Assembly (NCBI GenBank): GCA_046309775.1
Contig: JBKCOM010000223.1
Coordinates: 1-64,000 of the forward strand
Direction of reading: 5' to 3'
Length of the DNA: 64,000 nucleotides
Origin: JAIXWP01 sp046309775
GTDB lineage: Bacteria > Bacteroidota > Bacteroidia > Flavobacteriales_D > Sanyastnellaceae
Shown here: positions 32,649-42,834 of the stretch, in pieces
Numbering within the stretch: position 1 is the stretch's first letter
Layout: every line of letters starts with the position of its first letter
The notes under the pieces: generated by a model
Databases searched by the model: none
What the model saw: the letters and a program-made list of their open reading frames with translations, nothing else
What the model was told of the DNA's origin: nothing
Made by a program: the position numbers and the translations under genes

Positions 32649-35330
32649 TTAAAACAGTTTTTCTTGCTTTCCTGGGCCAGCAGCGGTACCTTTTTTACCC
32701 AACTCAATTTCCGTTTCAGTGCCTACACTTTCATCGGGTCTGTCTATTTCTACCTTCTTTGGTTGTCTTGCCTTGATCATTTCTTGCAACAGATTCTCAC
32801 TTTCCTTTTCACGTTGTTCATCTGGAGCGAGCAGCTCAAGGTTTAAGACAGGAAGGGCGGTGAGCCTATTACCAATGGCTTTCAAGCCTTTAACGGCAAT
32901 AAAATCTCTGAGATTGACACTCTCATCCATTTTATTTTGCGCCTGCTTAAACTTCTTATTGTATCGGATGTAAAGTGTTGGGTGGTGCAAAAGCGTCGCT
33001 ATTCCCAATTTTGATTTGGGGTGTTCTGATATAAATGTGACAGGTCCTTTGCTCGGTTCTACCAAGAAGCGCTTTACAAACCACTGTTCTTTTTCTCCAT
33101 CAAAGTAGACTGCAGTAATCGCTTTTTCTGGAATAAATTTCTCCACAGCGATTAGGTTTTCATCAAAGTGAGTGCTCAATTCAGGAGCTATAAGTTTGTA
33201 AACACCGCTTTGCAAAATTATTATCAATTTATCCTCAGCATCAAAGTCGCCAAGGTAACGACCATGCCCCTCTTCATTCAGGCGCATGATGCTTTCATCG
33301 AGCCAAAATTTGCGCGCGCCGAGCGTGCTGATGCCTGTCTGTTTAAGCTCAACTTTTTTAACAGGATACTTAGAGCAAACATTTCCTATGGCGTCGCGCC
33401 CTTTAATGGTCAGTTCTGAGAAATCTATATCAAATTTGAGTTTCTTCAATCGATCAAGAGCTCTCAAGTGAATTGTTACAACTTCGGCTTCACCGTTGGG
33501 ATTTGCACTAAAATGGAGCACTTCACTTCCCGCTGTTCCTTTAGTCAGATCATATTCTCGATCTCTTGTGATAGCAGTTACTGCAAAGCGCTTCATCATT
33601 GCTCCGCCGTTTTTACCATCTTTATAAATCATGTTATAGATAGTGCGCTTATCATCCTTTTTCCAAACTGCTGCATGGATGATGTCTTTGCCCATAAAGG
33701 CTTTTGCCTGAACCTTGCTCACCAACATTTTTCCATCTTTTCGGAAAACGATGATGTCATCGATATCGGAGCAATCACAGATATATTCACCTTCATCGCG
33801 TTTTAAGCCAGTACCAACAAATCCTTCTGCGAAGTTGGCGTACAGCTTGGTGTTTGCAATAGCTACCTGTGCGGCTTGTACTACGTCAAATGCTTTGATC
33901 TCCGTCTTGCGCTCTTTTCCTTTGCCATATTTAGCTTTTAGATCTTTAAAATACGCTATCGTGGTATCTGTTAGCTTGTTGAGCTTCTCCTCTACTTCTT
34001 CAATGTTTCCTTCGAGTTTGGCGATAAAATCATCTGCCTTTTTACTATCAAACTTTGATATTCGTTTGATTTTAATTTCTGTCAAGCGTGCTACATCTTC
34101 ATCGGTTACAGCGCGTAGCAGGTGTTTGGTATATGGTTTTAAACCTTTGTGAATGGTATCGATGATCTCTTCCCACGTCTCGCATTCCTCAATTTTTCGA
34201 TAGATTCTTTTTTCAATAAAAATCTTTTCTAAAGATGCAAAGTGCCATTGTTCGCGCAATTCACCCAGTTCAATTTCCAATTCCTTTCTAATAAGGTCCT
34301 TGGTATGTTCTGTTGACTGACGAAGCAATTCATCAACAGGCAAAAACTTAGGTTTATCGTCTTGAATGACGCAAGAGTTGGGAGAAATACTTACTTCGCA
34401 GTCAGTGAAAGCGTATAATGCATCAATTGTTTTATCTGGGGAAACTCCGGGAGCAAGATGTACCACTACTTCAACATGTTCGGCAGTGTTATCCTCAATC
34501 TTTTTGATTTTTATTTTCCCTTTTTCATTGGCCTTTAGAACGCTATCGATTAAGCTTCCGGTAGTTGTTCCAAAAGGAATTTCAGTGATTATAAGGGTTT
34601 TGTCTTTATCATCTTTTTTAATGCGGGCGCGCACACGCACTTTACCGCCACGTAAACCACTTTTATAGTCTGAAAAGTCTGCAAGTCCTGCGGTTTGAAA
34701 ATCAGGGAGGATATTCGTTTTTTTACCCTTTAAAATATCAATGCTTGCGTCAATGAGCTCGTTGAAATTATGAGGCAAAATTTTGCAAGCGAGTCCCACG
34801 GCAATGCCTTCAACACCTAGCGCTAATAGAAGTGGAAATTTAATCGGGAGCGTTTCAGGCTCTTTATTTCTTCCGTCATAACTGCTAAGCCAAGTCGTAG
34901 TTTTGGGGTTAAAGACGACATCCAGTGCAAATTTGTTGAGGCGAACTTCGATATATCGCGGAGCAGCAGCAGAGTCGCCAGTGAATATATTACCCCAGTT
35001 TCCTTGTGTGTCTAGGAGAATATTTTTTTGTCCAATCTGCACCATGGCGTCACCAATTGAAGCATCACCGTGTGGGTGATATTTCATAGTGTTACCGATT
35101 ACGTTTGCCACCTTGTTGTAGCGCCCGTCGTCCATTTCCCATAGAGAATGAAGGATGCGGCGTTGAACAGGCTTCAAACCATCATTGATATGTGGTACCG
35201 CTCTTTCAAGAATAACATAAGAAGCATAATCCAAGAACCAGCCTTGGTAGAGGCCTTGAACTTGAGTAACGTCAGCCAAGTGGCTGTCTTCTTGATTTTC
35301 TCCGTTGATATTTTCGATTTCCTCTGACAT
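32649..35330 (-). CDS. parC: DNA topoisomerase IV subunit A
   Basis: The cleavage-reunion subunit of topoisomerase IV, which decatenates daughter chromosomes. The 893-residue protein has active-site Tyr126 in APRYIEVRL. The quinolone-pocket segment is HPHGDASIGDAMV, with Ala90 where E. coli ParC has Ser80 and Asp94 where it has Glu84. The C-terminal domain lacks an RGGKG-type GyrA box, which together with the adjacent parE supports ParC rather than a second GyrA. The tail is rich in Lys and Glu. It starts 4 bp after the parE stop, so the two subunits form one operon. Confidence 0.93.
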   Translation of the reverse strand: MSEEIENINGENQEDSHLADVTQVQGLYQGWFLDYASYVILERAVPHINDGLKPVQRRILHSLWEMDDGRYNKVANVIGNTMKYHPHGDASIGDAMVQIGQKNILLDTQGNWGNIFTGDSAAAPRYIEVRLNKFALDVVFNPKTTTWLSSYDGRNKEPETLPIKFPLLLALGVEGIAVGLACKILPHNFNELIDASIDILKGKKTNILPDFQTAGLADFSDYKSGLRGGKVRVRARIKKDDKDKTLIITEIPFGTTTGSLIDSVLKANEKGKIKIKKIEDNTAEHVEVVVHLAPGVSPDKTIDALYAFTDCEVSISPNSCVIQDDKPKFLPVDELLRQSTEHTKDLIRKELEIELGELREQWHFASLEKIFIEKRIYRKIEECETWEEIIDTIHKGLKPYTKHLLRAVTDEDVARLTEIKIKRISKFDSKKADDFIAKLEGNIEEVEEKLNKLTDTTIAYFKDLKAKYGKGKERKTEIKAFDVVQAAQVAIANTKLYANFAEGFVGTGLKRDEGEYICDCSDIDDIIVFRKDGKMLVSKVQAKAFMGKDIIHAAVWKKDDKRTIYNMIYKDGKNGGAMMKRFAVTAITRDREYDLTKGTAGSEVLHFSANPNGEAEVVTIHLRALDRLKKLKFDIDFSELTIKGRDAIGNVCSKYPVKKVELKQTGISTLGARKFWLDESIMRLNEEGHGRYLGDFDAEDKLIIILQSGVYKLIAPELSTHFDENLIAVEKFIPEKAITAVYFDGEKEQWFVKRFLVEPSKGPVTFISEHPKSKLGIATLLHHPTLYIRYNKKFKQAQNKMDESVNLRDFIAVKGLKAIGNRLTALPVLNLELLAPDEQREKESENLLQEMIKARQPKKVEIDRPDESVGTETEIELGKKGTAAGPGKQEKLF

Positions 35331-35334
35331 TTTC

Positions 35335-37212
35335 TTATTCCTCCTCTACCTCAACTTCTACAATCTTGGCATCTTCTGTAAGGTCTTTTTCTATTTTCAA
35401 ATTATTGATGATAAACTCTTGTCGATCGGGAGTATTCTTACCCATATAGAATTCTAGCATATCTTTCAAATGGGCGTCTTTACCTATCACAACTGGTTCT
35501 AAACGTATATCAGCACCAATAAAGTGTTTGAATTCGTCGGGGCTAATTTCTCCTAGTCCCTTGAATCGGGTGATTTCGGGCTTGGCACCGAGTTTTTTAA
35601 TTGCGTTTTGTCTTTCAATATCGCTGTAGCAATAGATGGTTTCTTTCTTATTTCGCACCCTAAACAATGGTGTTTGAAGGACATATAGATGACCTTGCTT
35701 TACGAGATCAGGGAAGAATTGCAAGAAGAAGGTAATCATTAAAAGACGAATATGCATTCCGTCCACATCGGCATCGGTGGCAATGACTACTTTATTATAA
35801 CGAAGGTTTTCGAGGCCATCTTCAATGTTCAAAGCTGCCTGAAGAAGATTGAATTCTTCATTTTCATAAACAACTTTTTTAGTTAACCCATAAGTATTCA
35901 AGGGCTTTCCTTTCAAACTGAATACCGCTTGAGTTTGCACATTCCTTGAAATTGTAATTGAACCACTTGCACTGTCACCTTCGGTAATAAAGAGAGTAGT
36001 GTCTGGAGCAAGATCATGTTTATCGCTAAAGTGAACTTTGCAATCCCGCAGCTTTTTATTGTGAAGATTTGCCTTTTTGGCGCGGTCCCTTGCGAGCTTG
36101 GCAATACCGGCAAGCTCTTTTCTCTCACGCTCACTTTGAAGAATCTTTTTTTGAAGTGCCTGCGCGTGCTCTGTATTTTTATGAAGAAAATTATCAAGTT
36201 CTTTTGATAAAAAATCCAAGACGAATGCCTTCATGCTTTTGCCGTTCGGTTCAATTTCATTTGAACCCAATTTCGTCTTTGTTTGTGATTCAAAAACGGG
36301 CTCTATTACTTTAACGGCAACGGCAGCCACAATACCCGAGCGCACATCGACTGCTTCATAATCTTTTTGAAAAAAGTCGCGAATCACTTTCACATAAGCC
36401 TCGCGAAAAGCACCTTGGTGCGTGCCGCCTTGGGTGGTATACTGACCATTTACAAAGCTGTAATATTCTTCGCCGTAAGAGTTGGTATGAGTAATTGCCA
36501 CTTCAATATCATCCCCTTTGAGGTGTATGATTGGATATAATGAGTCCTCTGATAAATTGTTGGTTAATAAGTCGCGAAGGCCATTTTCTGATTTGAATTT
36601 TTGTCCATTAAATACAATGGTTAGACCCGAATTCAAATAAGCATAATTCCACAAAAGGCGCTCAATATATTGAGCTCTGAATTGATAGTTATGGAAGATT
36701 GATTCGTCTGGAATAAATGTCATGACGGTACCGTTTTTTGTGTCCGTCTTTGACACTTTGTAATCTTTGGTAATATTTCCTTTTTGAAATTCTGCCTTCT
36801 TAGTTTCACCATCTCGAAATGATTCAACTCTGAAATAACTGCTCAGAGCATTGACAGCCTTGGTACCTACTCCATTTAAACCAACAGACTTTTTAAAAGC
36901 TCTGGAGTCGTATTTACCTCCTGTATTTATTTTGGAAACGCAGTCTATCACCTTTCCAAGCGGAATACCACGGCCATAATCGCGAACAGTAACTTCCCCG
37001 TCTTTTATGGTGATATCTATAGTTTTTCCATGCCCCATGACGAATTCGTCGATCGAATTGTCGATTATTTCTTTGAGCAACACGTAGATTCCATCATCTG
37101 CGGTGCTTCCATCTCCTAATTTTCCAATATACATCCCTGGTCTAAGGCGAATATGTTCGTGCCATTCGAGGGATTTAATATTGTCTTCGGTGTATTGAAC
37201 GTTCTCTGCCAT
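35335..37212 (-). CDS. parE: DNA topoisomerase IV subunit B
   Basis: The ATPase subunit of topoisomerase IV. The 625-residue protein has a GHKL ATPase domain with KEIIDNSIDE (Glu48 as base, Asn52 for Mg2+), the DYGRGIP motif (78-84) and GLNGVGTKAVNAL. The TOPRIM domain has ITEGDSASGS and DADVDGMHIRLL. Its length fits ParE, not the longer gammaproteobacterial GyrB. It is the first gene of the parE-parC operon, with a promoter whose -7 box equals that of gyrA. ParE is used here in the topoisomerase sense and is unrelated to the ParE-like toxin at 8221. Confidence 0.95.
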   Translation of the reverse strand: MAENVQYTEDNIKSLEWHEHIRLRPGMYIGKLGDGSTADDGIYVLLKEIIDNSIDEFVMGHGKTIDITIKDGEVTVRDYGRGIPLGKVIDCVSKINTGGKYDSRAFKKSVGLNGVGTKAVNALSSYFRVESFRDGETKKAEFQKGNITKDYKVSKTDTKNGTVMTFIPDESIFHNYQFRAQYIERLLWNYAYLNSGLTIVFNGQKFKSENGLRDLLTNNLSEDSLYPIIHLKGDDIEVAITHTNSYGEEYYSFVNGQYTTQGGTHQGAFREAYVKVIRDFFQKDYEAVDVRSGIVAAVAVKVIEPVFESQTKTKLGSNEIEPNGKSMKAFVLDFLSKELDNFLHKNTEHAQALQKKILQSERERKELAGIAKLARDRAKKANLHNKKLRDCKVHFSDKHDLAPDTTLFITEGDSASGSITISRNVQTQAVFSLKGKPLNTYGLTKKVVYENEEFNLLQAALNIEDGLENLRYNKVVIATDADVDGMHIRLLMITFFLQFFPDLVKQGHLYVLQTPLFRVRNKKETIYCYSDIERQNAIKKLGAKPEITRFKGLGEISPDEFKHFIGADIRLEPVVIGKDAHLKDMLEFYMGKNTPDRQEFIINNLKIEKDLTEDAKIVEVEVEEE

Positions 37213-37244
37213 TGCTTTTTCTCGATACCTATTGAATCGACGAG

Positions 37245-37276
37245 CGAAAGTAGTTTTTTGAAAGATAGGCTTTCAA
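37245..37276 (-). promoter_or_regulatory. Predicted parE-parC promoter
   Basis: On the minus strand: TTG (37276-37274), 21 nt, then TACTTTCG (37252-37245), one mismatch from TAnnTTTG. The start codon is about 32 nt further on. The box is identical to the one before gyrA. Confidence 0.5.
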
Positions 37277-37447
37277 CACCAAAAAAAAGACTTTTCAACA
37301 CAAAATGCTAATAAATTTTGCAATCTTTATTTATATCATCTTCCATCAGTGAGTTAGCCTTCCACAAAACGAAGCAATCATTTTTTTAGTAGAATGAGGT
37401 TTTGATTTTATTTGTAGAATAAACCATAACTACACCAGCCAACTGCT

Positions 37448-40400
37448 ATGAAGCCATCTTTTTTGGGGAAAACACTTTCCCTTTTCGTTACATTTTTCAT
37501 TATAAGCTCGTTAGGTCTTGCACAAAATTGGCAGAAGGACATGTCTGACCGGAATGTCAACTTTTATCAAGTTCAACAAGAATTTGAGGATGCATGGAGA
37601 GGACGCGAGCTTGAAAAAGGAAAGGGTTACAAACAATTCAAGCGTTGGGAATGGTTTTACGAGCAACGTGCATATCCTACAGGTGATCGCTTTGCCGCGA
37701 ATGCGGTGCAACTTGCAAGAGAATCATCACCAGCAATGTTTCAGCACAACTCAATGATGCCTGGAGGTTGGACTTATATTGGCAATACCTCCATTCCAAG
37801 TGGTGGCGGTGGCGCTGGCAGGGTAAATAGCGTTCGCAATCTTCCCGGAAGTAGCACAACATTTTTTGCTTGCGCTCCTGGAGGAGGTGTATGGAAAACG
37901 ACCAATTCGGGGGTAAACTGGACGGTATTAAATACGGATGAACTCGCGTCTATTGGTGTTTCAGATATTGCCATTGACCCTTTAAATACCAACATATTAT
38001 ATATTGCCACTGGAGATGGTGATGCTGGTGACACGTATTCTTTGGGTGTTTTAAAATCTACTGATGGAGGAAACACATGGAATAGTACGGGCTTGACTTG
38101 GACCGTTCAGAACCAAAGAACAACTTCAAGAATTATTATTCATCCAACAGTTACTTCGACGCTTTTGGTTGCTACGAGCAATGGAATCTGGCGGACCGTG
38201 GACGGAGGTGCGAACTGGACACAAGTACGTACCGGAAACTTTAAGGATATTAAGTTTCACCCTGCAAATCCATCTATTGTTTATGCTGCGGGAACTTCCT
38301 TTTGGAGATCTGCTGATGGAGGTGTGACTTGGACTCAAATTACCAGTGGCGTTCCAGCTTCGGGTGATGTTTCGCGGTTAGCTTTAGCTGTAAGCGCGGC
38401 TTCCCCCGATTATGTCTATATTCTTGCGGGTGGAAATGATAACGGATTTCAAGGGCTTTACCGCTCTACCAACGCGGGGCTCAATTTTACGACTCGTTAT
38501 TCCGGTCCTATCAACCTCATGGGCTGGGATCCTAATGGACTTGATTCTGGAGGGCAGGCATGGTATGACCTCTGTATTGAGGCTGATCCCACTAATGCAG
38601 AAATTATTTATACAGGAGGTGTGAATATTTGGAAGTCCAGTAATGGTGGTACAAGCTGGAGCTTGAATGGGCATTGGTACGGCGGAGGCGGAGCACCTTA
38701 TGTGCATGCAGATATCCATAGCTTGTTTTTTGTTCCTGGCACAAATAGGTTGCTTGTTGGTTCCGATGGAGGCGTATTTACTACCACCAATGGAGGAACA
38801 GCTTATTCTGATATTTCGAGCAACCTTCAAATTGCTCAACAATATCGACTTGGACTCTCAACATCCAACTCTAATCTAATTATCACAGGTTGGCAGGATA
38901 ATGGAACAAATTTGAAAAATGGTGCAGTTCATACAAGACCAATTGGCGGCGACGGAATGGAGTGTTTGATCAATCCGACCACCAATAATATCATGTACGG
39001 AGAATTGTATTATGGGGAAATATTGAGAAGCAACAACGGTGGTGTATCATTCGGAACACTTGTTTGTGGTTCGAATGGAACTGGTGTTAACGAACAAGGT
39101 GCTTGGGTCACACCTTACATGCTAGGCTCAAATGCATCGCATCTTTATGTTGGAAAGTCAAGAGTTTATAAATCGCTTGATGCAGGAAATACTTTTACTA
39201 GTTTAGGCGCAATGGGCAGCGGTAATATCAATGCCTTGCATGTTGCTCCTGCCAACAATGACTACATATATGCTTCTAAATCAGGTACGCTTTATCGCTC
39301 TACAGATGGCAATACTTTTACAGCATTAACTGGAATGCCAGGGTTATACATAACCTACATAACAACCAATCCTGCAAATGCCTCTGAAGTGTACGTTACT
39401 TTTTCTGGGTTTAATTCTAGCAACAAAGTATTTAAAAGTATTGATGCCGGTGCTACATGGCAAAACGTTACTGGAACTTTGCCTAACATTCCCGCGAATT
39501 GTATCGTTTATCAGTCAGGAACATCGGGTGGGCTTTATGTTGGAACAGATGCAGGAGTTTATTACCGCGATGACATTTTGGGTAATTGGGTTCCTTATAT
39601 GAATGATATGCCTAATGTAGTAGTGACTGAACTCGAGATACATTATGCTACTAACACCATCGTGGCGGCTACCTATGGCAGAGGACTTTGGTCATCACTT
39701 TTATATACTCTACCTGCATATGACGCAGTACTGACAGAAATTATCTCACCGGAGGGCACTTATTGTTCAACTTCAGTTGCACCACAGCTTTTGGTGATGA
39801 ACTCTGGATCCACGACGCTAACCTCCATTGAGGTGACCTATTCTGTTTCATCCAACCCGTCGTTTACATTTACTTGGACAGGAAGTTTAGCTACGGGACA
39901 AAGCACAAATATCAACTTACCTTCAATGGACTATGGGGCGGGTAGCTTCACATTTAATGCTTCGATTACATCTCTTAACGGAGGTGTTGTAGAAAATGAC
40001 ATTACCAACAACGATGGTTCGACTTCATACAATACCACGAATGCCTCAAATACTGCTACTCTAACCTTGCTTACAGATTGTTACGCCTACGAAACTTCGT
40101 GGTCAATTTTTCAAGGAGCAACTGAATTGTTTTCGGGCTCAGGTTATTCAAATGACACCGAATACACTATTCCTATTTGTTTAGCGGATGGTTGTTTTTC
40201 GCTTTTTATTTATGATTCCTACGGAGACGGTTTATCTTCATGTTCTGGGGGGTCATACATTCTCACCGATAATGCTACTGGAAACACATTAGCTGAAATT
40301 GGAGCTTTGAATTTTGGGGGTGTGGTAAGTCACAACTTTTGCTATAATCAGCCTGCTCCAGGTTGCACGAATCCAGCAGCTTGCAATTATGATCCAATAG

Positions 40401-42676
40401 CAGAATCTGATGACGGCAGTTGTCTTTTACCCCCTGCAAATGACATTTGTAGTAATGCAATCGCATTGGTGGTTGACGGTCCTGCTGTGGTCGCTTCAAA
40501 TATCAATGCATGTAATAATACTACTAACCCAAGCTGTGGTGGCTCCCTTCAAATGCAAGATGTTTGGTATTCCTTTGTGCATTCGGGAGGAGATGTGGAA
40601 ATACGCACAAGCTCCGGAACTGATGCGGGTACTCCCCTATTGACAGATACGCGAATTGCTGTTTATGGCAGTTGTGGTGGCGCCCAAATTGCTTGTAACG
40701 ATGACGGGACGGGAATTGGATTATACTCCAGAATCACATTGCTTTGCTCAAACTTAACCATAGGTAATACCTATTATATCAGAGCGGGTGGATATGAGTC
40801 ATTGACAGGAATTTTCAGAATTCAAGTAATTCAAAATGACATTAATGGTTGCACTAATCCTGTGGCATCAAATTACAACTCTTGTGCGGCCATCGATAAT
40901 GGTTCTTGTATCATTCCCGGATGCACCAATCCGGCAGCAAGCAACTACAACCCAGCAGCGACGGTAGATAATGGCTCTTGTATCATTCATGGATGTACCA
41001 ATCCTGCGGCTAGCAATTATAACCCAGCGGCAACAGTAGATAATGGGTCTTGTATCATTCCGGGATGTACCAATCCTGCGGCTAGCAATTATAACCCAGC
41101 GGCAACAGTAGATAATGGTTCTTGTATCATTCCCGGATGTACCAATCCGGCCGCCTGTAACTTCAATCCAGCAGCAAACTCGAACAATGGTAGTTGTGTA
41201 TTTGGAACTACATATTATCAAGACTTAGATGGCGATGGATTTGGAAACGTATCTGCCCCATTGGTATCTTGCTCTATTCCCTTGGGATATGTTTTGAACG
41301 CCACGGATTGCAACGATTCTAATTCTGCCATTCGACCCGGAGCAAGCGAGATTTGCGATGGCATCGACAATGATTGCGACACTGTTGTTGATGAGGGTTG
41401 TAGTGGCAGTTTTGCTTTTAATGACCAACAATCAAATGCCACAACTCTCACAATTACTCCAGTTGGAAGTTGTAATTCAATTAGTGGTGACTTAAGTCAA
41501 GCAAGTCCATCTTCTGAAGCTCAGTCAACCTGCATCACCGGTGAAGATTTATGGTATCAATTTACCGCGGTGTCAAGCGGAATGCGGGCAATTGTGAGTT
41601 CCACGCAGAATAATGTTTTGATAGAAGTTCAAGATTCTGAAGGAAACTTGATTAATGTAGAGAATTTGCAATCGGTACCCGGAAATGAAATGCTTAATTA
41701 TGGCTCACTGACGCCAGGAGAGAATTATTATTTGTGTGTGCGAAACTATAACTCTGCGCAGGGAATCGGCACATTTAATATTTGTCTCAATTGGCTTCTT
41801 GAATCTACCTGTGACCTTGGCCCCGGTCCTTATCAACTTTGCTCCACCTACAAAGCCGATTTCACCAACACATGGACGTATATCTTCCATTTTACATCTC
41901 TAGTGGATGGGCAAACTATAAGTCACACACGTGTAGGCAGTTCTTCACTTGCTTTGTCAACTGTTGTTGGACTTAAATATAACACTACTTATTCAGTACT
42001 AATTGATGCAGTTTATGGGTTGACTAATGGACTTGGACAAACGGAAACGGTGGTAGTTGAAGGAACAGAGGGATGCACCATGATAATTGGAAGTCCTTTG
42101 ACAACTCAGGTTCGAACAGTAGATAGCTGCCCTAATATAAAGCCTTGGGGATCTAATATTCAAACTACGCCTCATGTGTGTGGCAATCAAGGTTACCAAT
42201 GGCAGATTACAAGGACGGATATCCCTACGGCTCCTTTCACTTTGACTACTGCTACCAATGTTCGCTTCATTGCTTTGTCTTTAGCTAATGGATTTGTCCC
42301 AGGAGGAGTTTATAATATCAGTGTCCGACCTATTGTTCCTTCGAGCACAGTGATTCCATTTGGTCCTGCACGTTGCGTTCAAATTCAAGGGAGTGCTTCA
42401 CAACTTCCCATTGTTCAAGACTTTGGGCAGCTCCAGCTTTTACTTTATCCCAATCCGACTAAATCTAATGTGTTCTTGGAGTTAACTGGTGAAGTGTCTG
42501 AATTCAGTGACATCGAGCTAAGGGATTTGATGGGCAAGTTAATTTATGCAGAGAGGCATAGTTTCCGTGGCGCTCCAACAAAGGAAATTGATTTAGCTGG
42601 CATTACAGCTGGTGTATATATTTTGAGGGTAATTGACAATGGCCGATTCAAGTCCTCCATGTTTGTGAAGGAGTAA
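37448..42676 (+). CDS. Giant T9SS-secreted multidomain protein with sortilin-type beta-propeller repeats
   Basis: A 1742-residue surface or secreted protein with a signal peptide (about 1-25). Residues about 100-760 hold many VPS10/BNR-like repeats (S-x-D-G-G-x-x-W, e.g. KSTDGGNTWNS), which predict beta-propellers. A CARDB-like domain (about 770-870) follows. Next come a Cys-rich GCTNPAACNYDP unit near 970 and a PPC-like domain. A 72-bp tandem array then encodes residues about 1133-1251. After it lie a MopE-like metal-binding segment (DLDGDGFGN, DCNDSNSAIRPGASEICDGIDNDC, with the pattern continued) and a second PPC-like region. The type A sorting domain (LLYPNPTKSNVFLEL to SMFVKE) ends the protein. 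It is a likely adhesin or surface-layer protein, with no enzyme motif seen. Confidence 0.9.
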   Translation: MKPSFLGKTLSLFVTFFIISSLGLAQNWQKDMSDRNVNFYQVQQEFEDAWRGRELEKGKGYKQFKRWEWFYEQRAYPTGDRFAANAVQLARESSPAMFQHNSMMPGGWTYIGNTSIPSGGGGAGRVNSVRNLPGSSTTFFACAPGGGVWKTTNSGVNWTVLNTDELASIGVSDIAIDPLNTNILYIATGDGDAGDTYSLGVLKSTDGGNTWNSTGLTWTVQNQRTTSRIIIHPTVTSTLLVATSNGIWRTVDGGANWTQVRTGNFKDIKFHPANPSIVYAAGTSFWRSADGGVTWTQITSGVPASGDVSRLALAVSAASPDYVYILAGGNDNGFQGLYRSTNAGLNFTTRYSGPINLMGWDPNGLDSGGQAWYDLCIEADPTNAEIIYTGGVNIWKSSNGGTSWSLNGHWYGGGGAPYVHADIHSLFFVPGTNRLLVGSDGGVFTTTNGGTAYSDISSNLQIAQQYRLGLSTSNSNLIITGWQDNGTNLKNGAVHTRPIGGDGMECLINPTTNNIMYGELYYGEILRSNNGGVSFGTLVCGSNGTGVNEQGAWVTPYMLGSNASHLYVGKSRVYKSLDAGNTFTSLGAMGSGNINALHVAPANNDYIYASKSGTLYRSTDGNTFTALTGMPGLYITYITTNPANASEVYVTFSGFNSSNKVFKSIDAGATWQNVTGTLPNIPANCIVYQSGTSGGLYVGTDAGVYYRDDILGNWVPYMNDMPNVVVTELEIHYATNTIVAATYGRGLWSSLLYTLPAYDAVLTEIISPEGTYCSTSVAPQLLVMNSGSTTLTSIEVTYSVSSNPSFTFTWTGSLATGQSTNINLPSMDYGAGSFTFNASITSLNGGVVENDITNNDGSTSYNTTNASNTATLTLLTDCYAYETSWSIFQGATELFSGSGYSNDTEYTIPICLADGCFSLFIYDSYGDGLSSCSGGSYILTDNATGNTLAEIGALNFGGVVSHNFCYNQPAPGCTNPAACNYDPIAESDDGSCLLPPANDICSNAIALVVDGPAVVASNINACNNTTNPSCGGSLQMQDVWYSFVHSGGDVEIRTSSGTDAGTPLLTDTRIAVYGSCGGAQIACNDDGTGIGLYSRITLLCSNLTIGNTYYIRAGGYESLTGIFRIQVIQNDINGCTNPVASNYNSCAAIDNGSCIIPGCTNPAASNYNPAATVDNGSCIIHGCTNPAASNYNPAATVDNGSCIIPGCTNPAASNYNPAATVDNGSCIIPGCTNPAACNFNPAANSNNGSCVFGTTYYQDLDGDGFGNVSAPLVSCSIPLGYVLNATDCNDSNSAIRPGASEICDGIDNDCDTVVDEGCSGSFAFNDQQSNATTLTITPVGSCNSISGDLSQASPSSEAQSTCITGEDLWYQFTAVSSGMRAIVSSTQNNVLIEVQDSEGNLINVENLQSVPGNEMLNYGSLTPGENYYLCVRNYNSAQGIGTFNICLNWLLESTCDLGPGPYQLCSTYKADFTNTWTYIFHFTSLVDGQTISHTRVGSSSLALSTVVGLKYNTTYSVLIDAVYGLTNGLGQTETVVVEGTEGCTMIIGSPLTTQVRTVDSCPNIKPWGSNIQTTPHVCGNQGYQWQITRTDIPTAPFTLTTATNVRFIALSLANGFVPGGVYNISVRPIVPSSTVIPFGPARCVQIQGSASQLPIVQDFGQLQLLLYPNPTKSNVFLELTGEVSEFSDIELRDLMGKLIYAERHSFRGAPTKEIDLAGITAGVYILRVIDNGRFKSSMFVKE
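40847..41200 (+). repeat. 72-bp tandem repeat array inside the giant T9SS gene
   Basis: Units start at 40847, 40919, 40991, 41063 and 41135 (the last is shorter), exactly 72 bp or 24 codons apart. Each encodes GCTNPAASNYNPAATVDNGS plus CII and a variable pair. The units at 40991 and 41063 differ at only two of 72 bases, a sign of recent duplication; the outer units are more diverged. It is in frame and part of the protein. Confidence 0.95.
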
Positions 42677-42727
42677 GCAGAGGATTATCTTGAAAAAGAT
42701 ATTCTAAAGCAGCGATTGTTTTTTTCG

Positions 42728-42735
42728 TACCTTTG
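42728..42735 (+). promoter_or_regulatory. Predicted -7 box of trxA
   Basis: TACCTTTG is a perfect TAnnTTTG, followed by CAGCCC. The expected start near 42742 leaves an unusually long leader of about 93 nt before the ATG at 42835. No clear -33 TTG is found. Confidence 0.5.
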
Positions 42736-42834
42736 CAGCCCATAAAATTCTGTCAAATCGTCCGAAAGAATACAAGTGGTAGGATTATTGGCATTTGTGG
42801 GACAACAAAAAAATAATTATCAAAAAATAAAACC

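Noticed and set aside
37213..37447. Promoter of the giant T9SS gene
   Set aside because: No TAnnTTTG with acceptable spacing was found; TATTTG near 37418 lacks the two middle bases.
40847..41200. Regular repeats resembling a CRISPR or other DNA array
   Set aside because: The 72-bp units are contiguous, in frame and encode a Cys-rich protein repeat; there are no unique spacers and no cas genes.
42686..42701. Small hairpin TATCTT/AAGATA after the giant T9SS gene as a terminator
   Set aside because: Only six A/T-rich pairs and no T run directly after it; I cannot support a terminator here.
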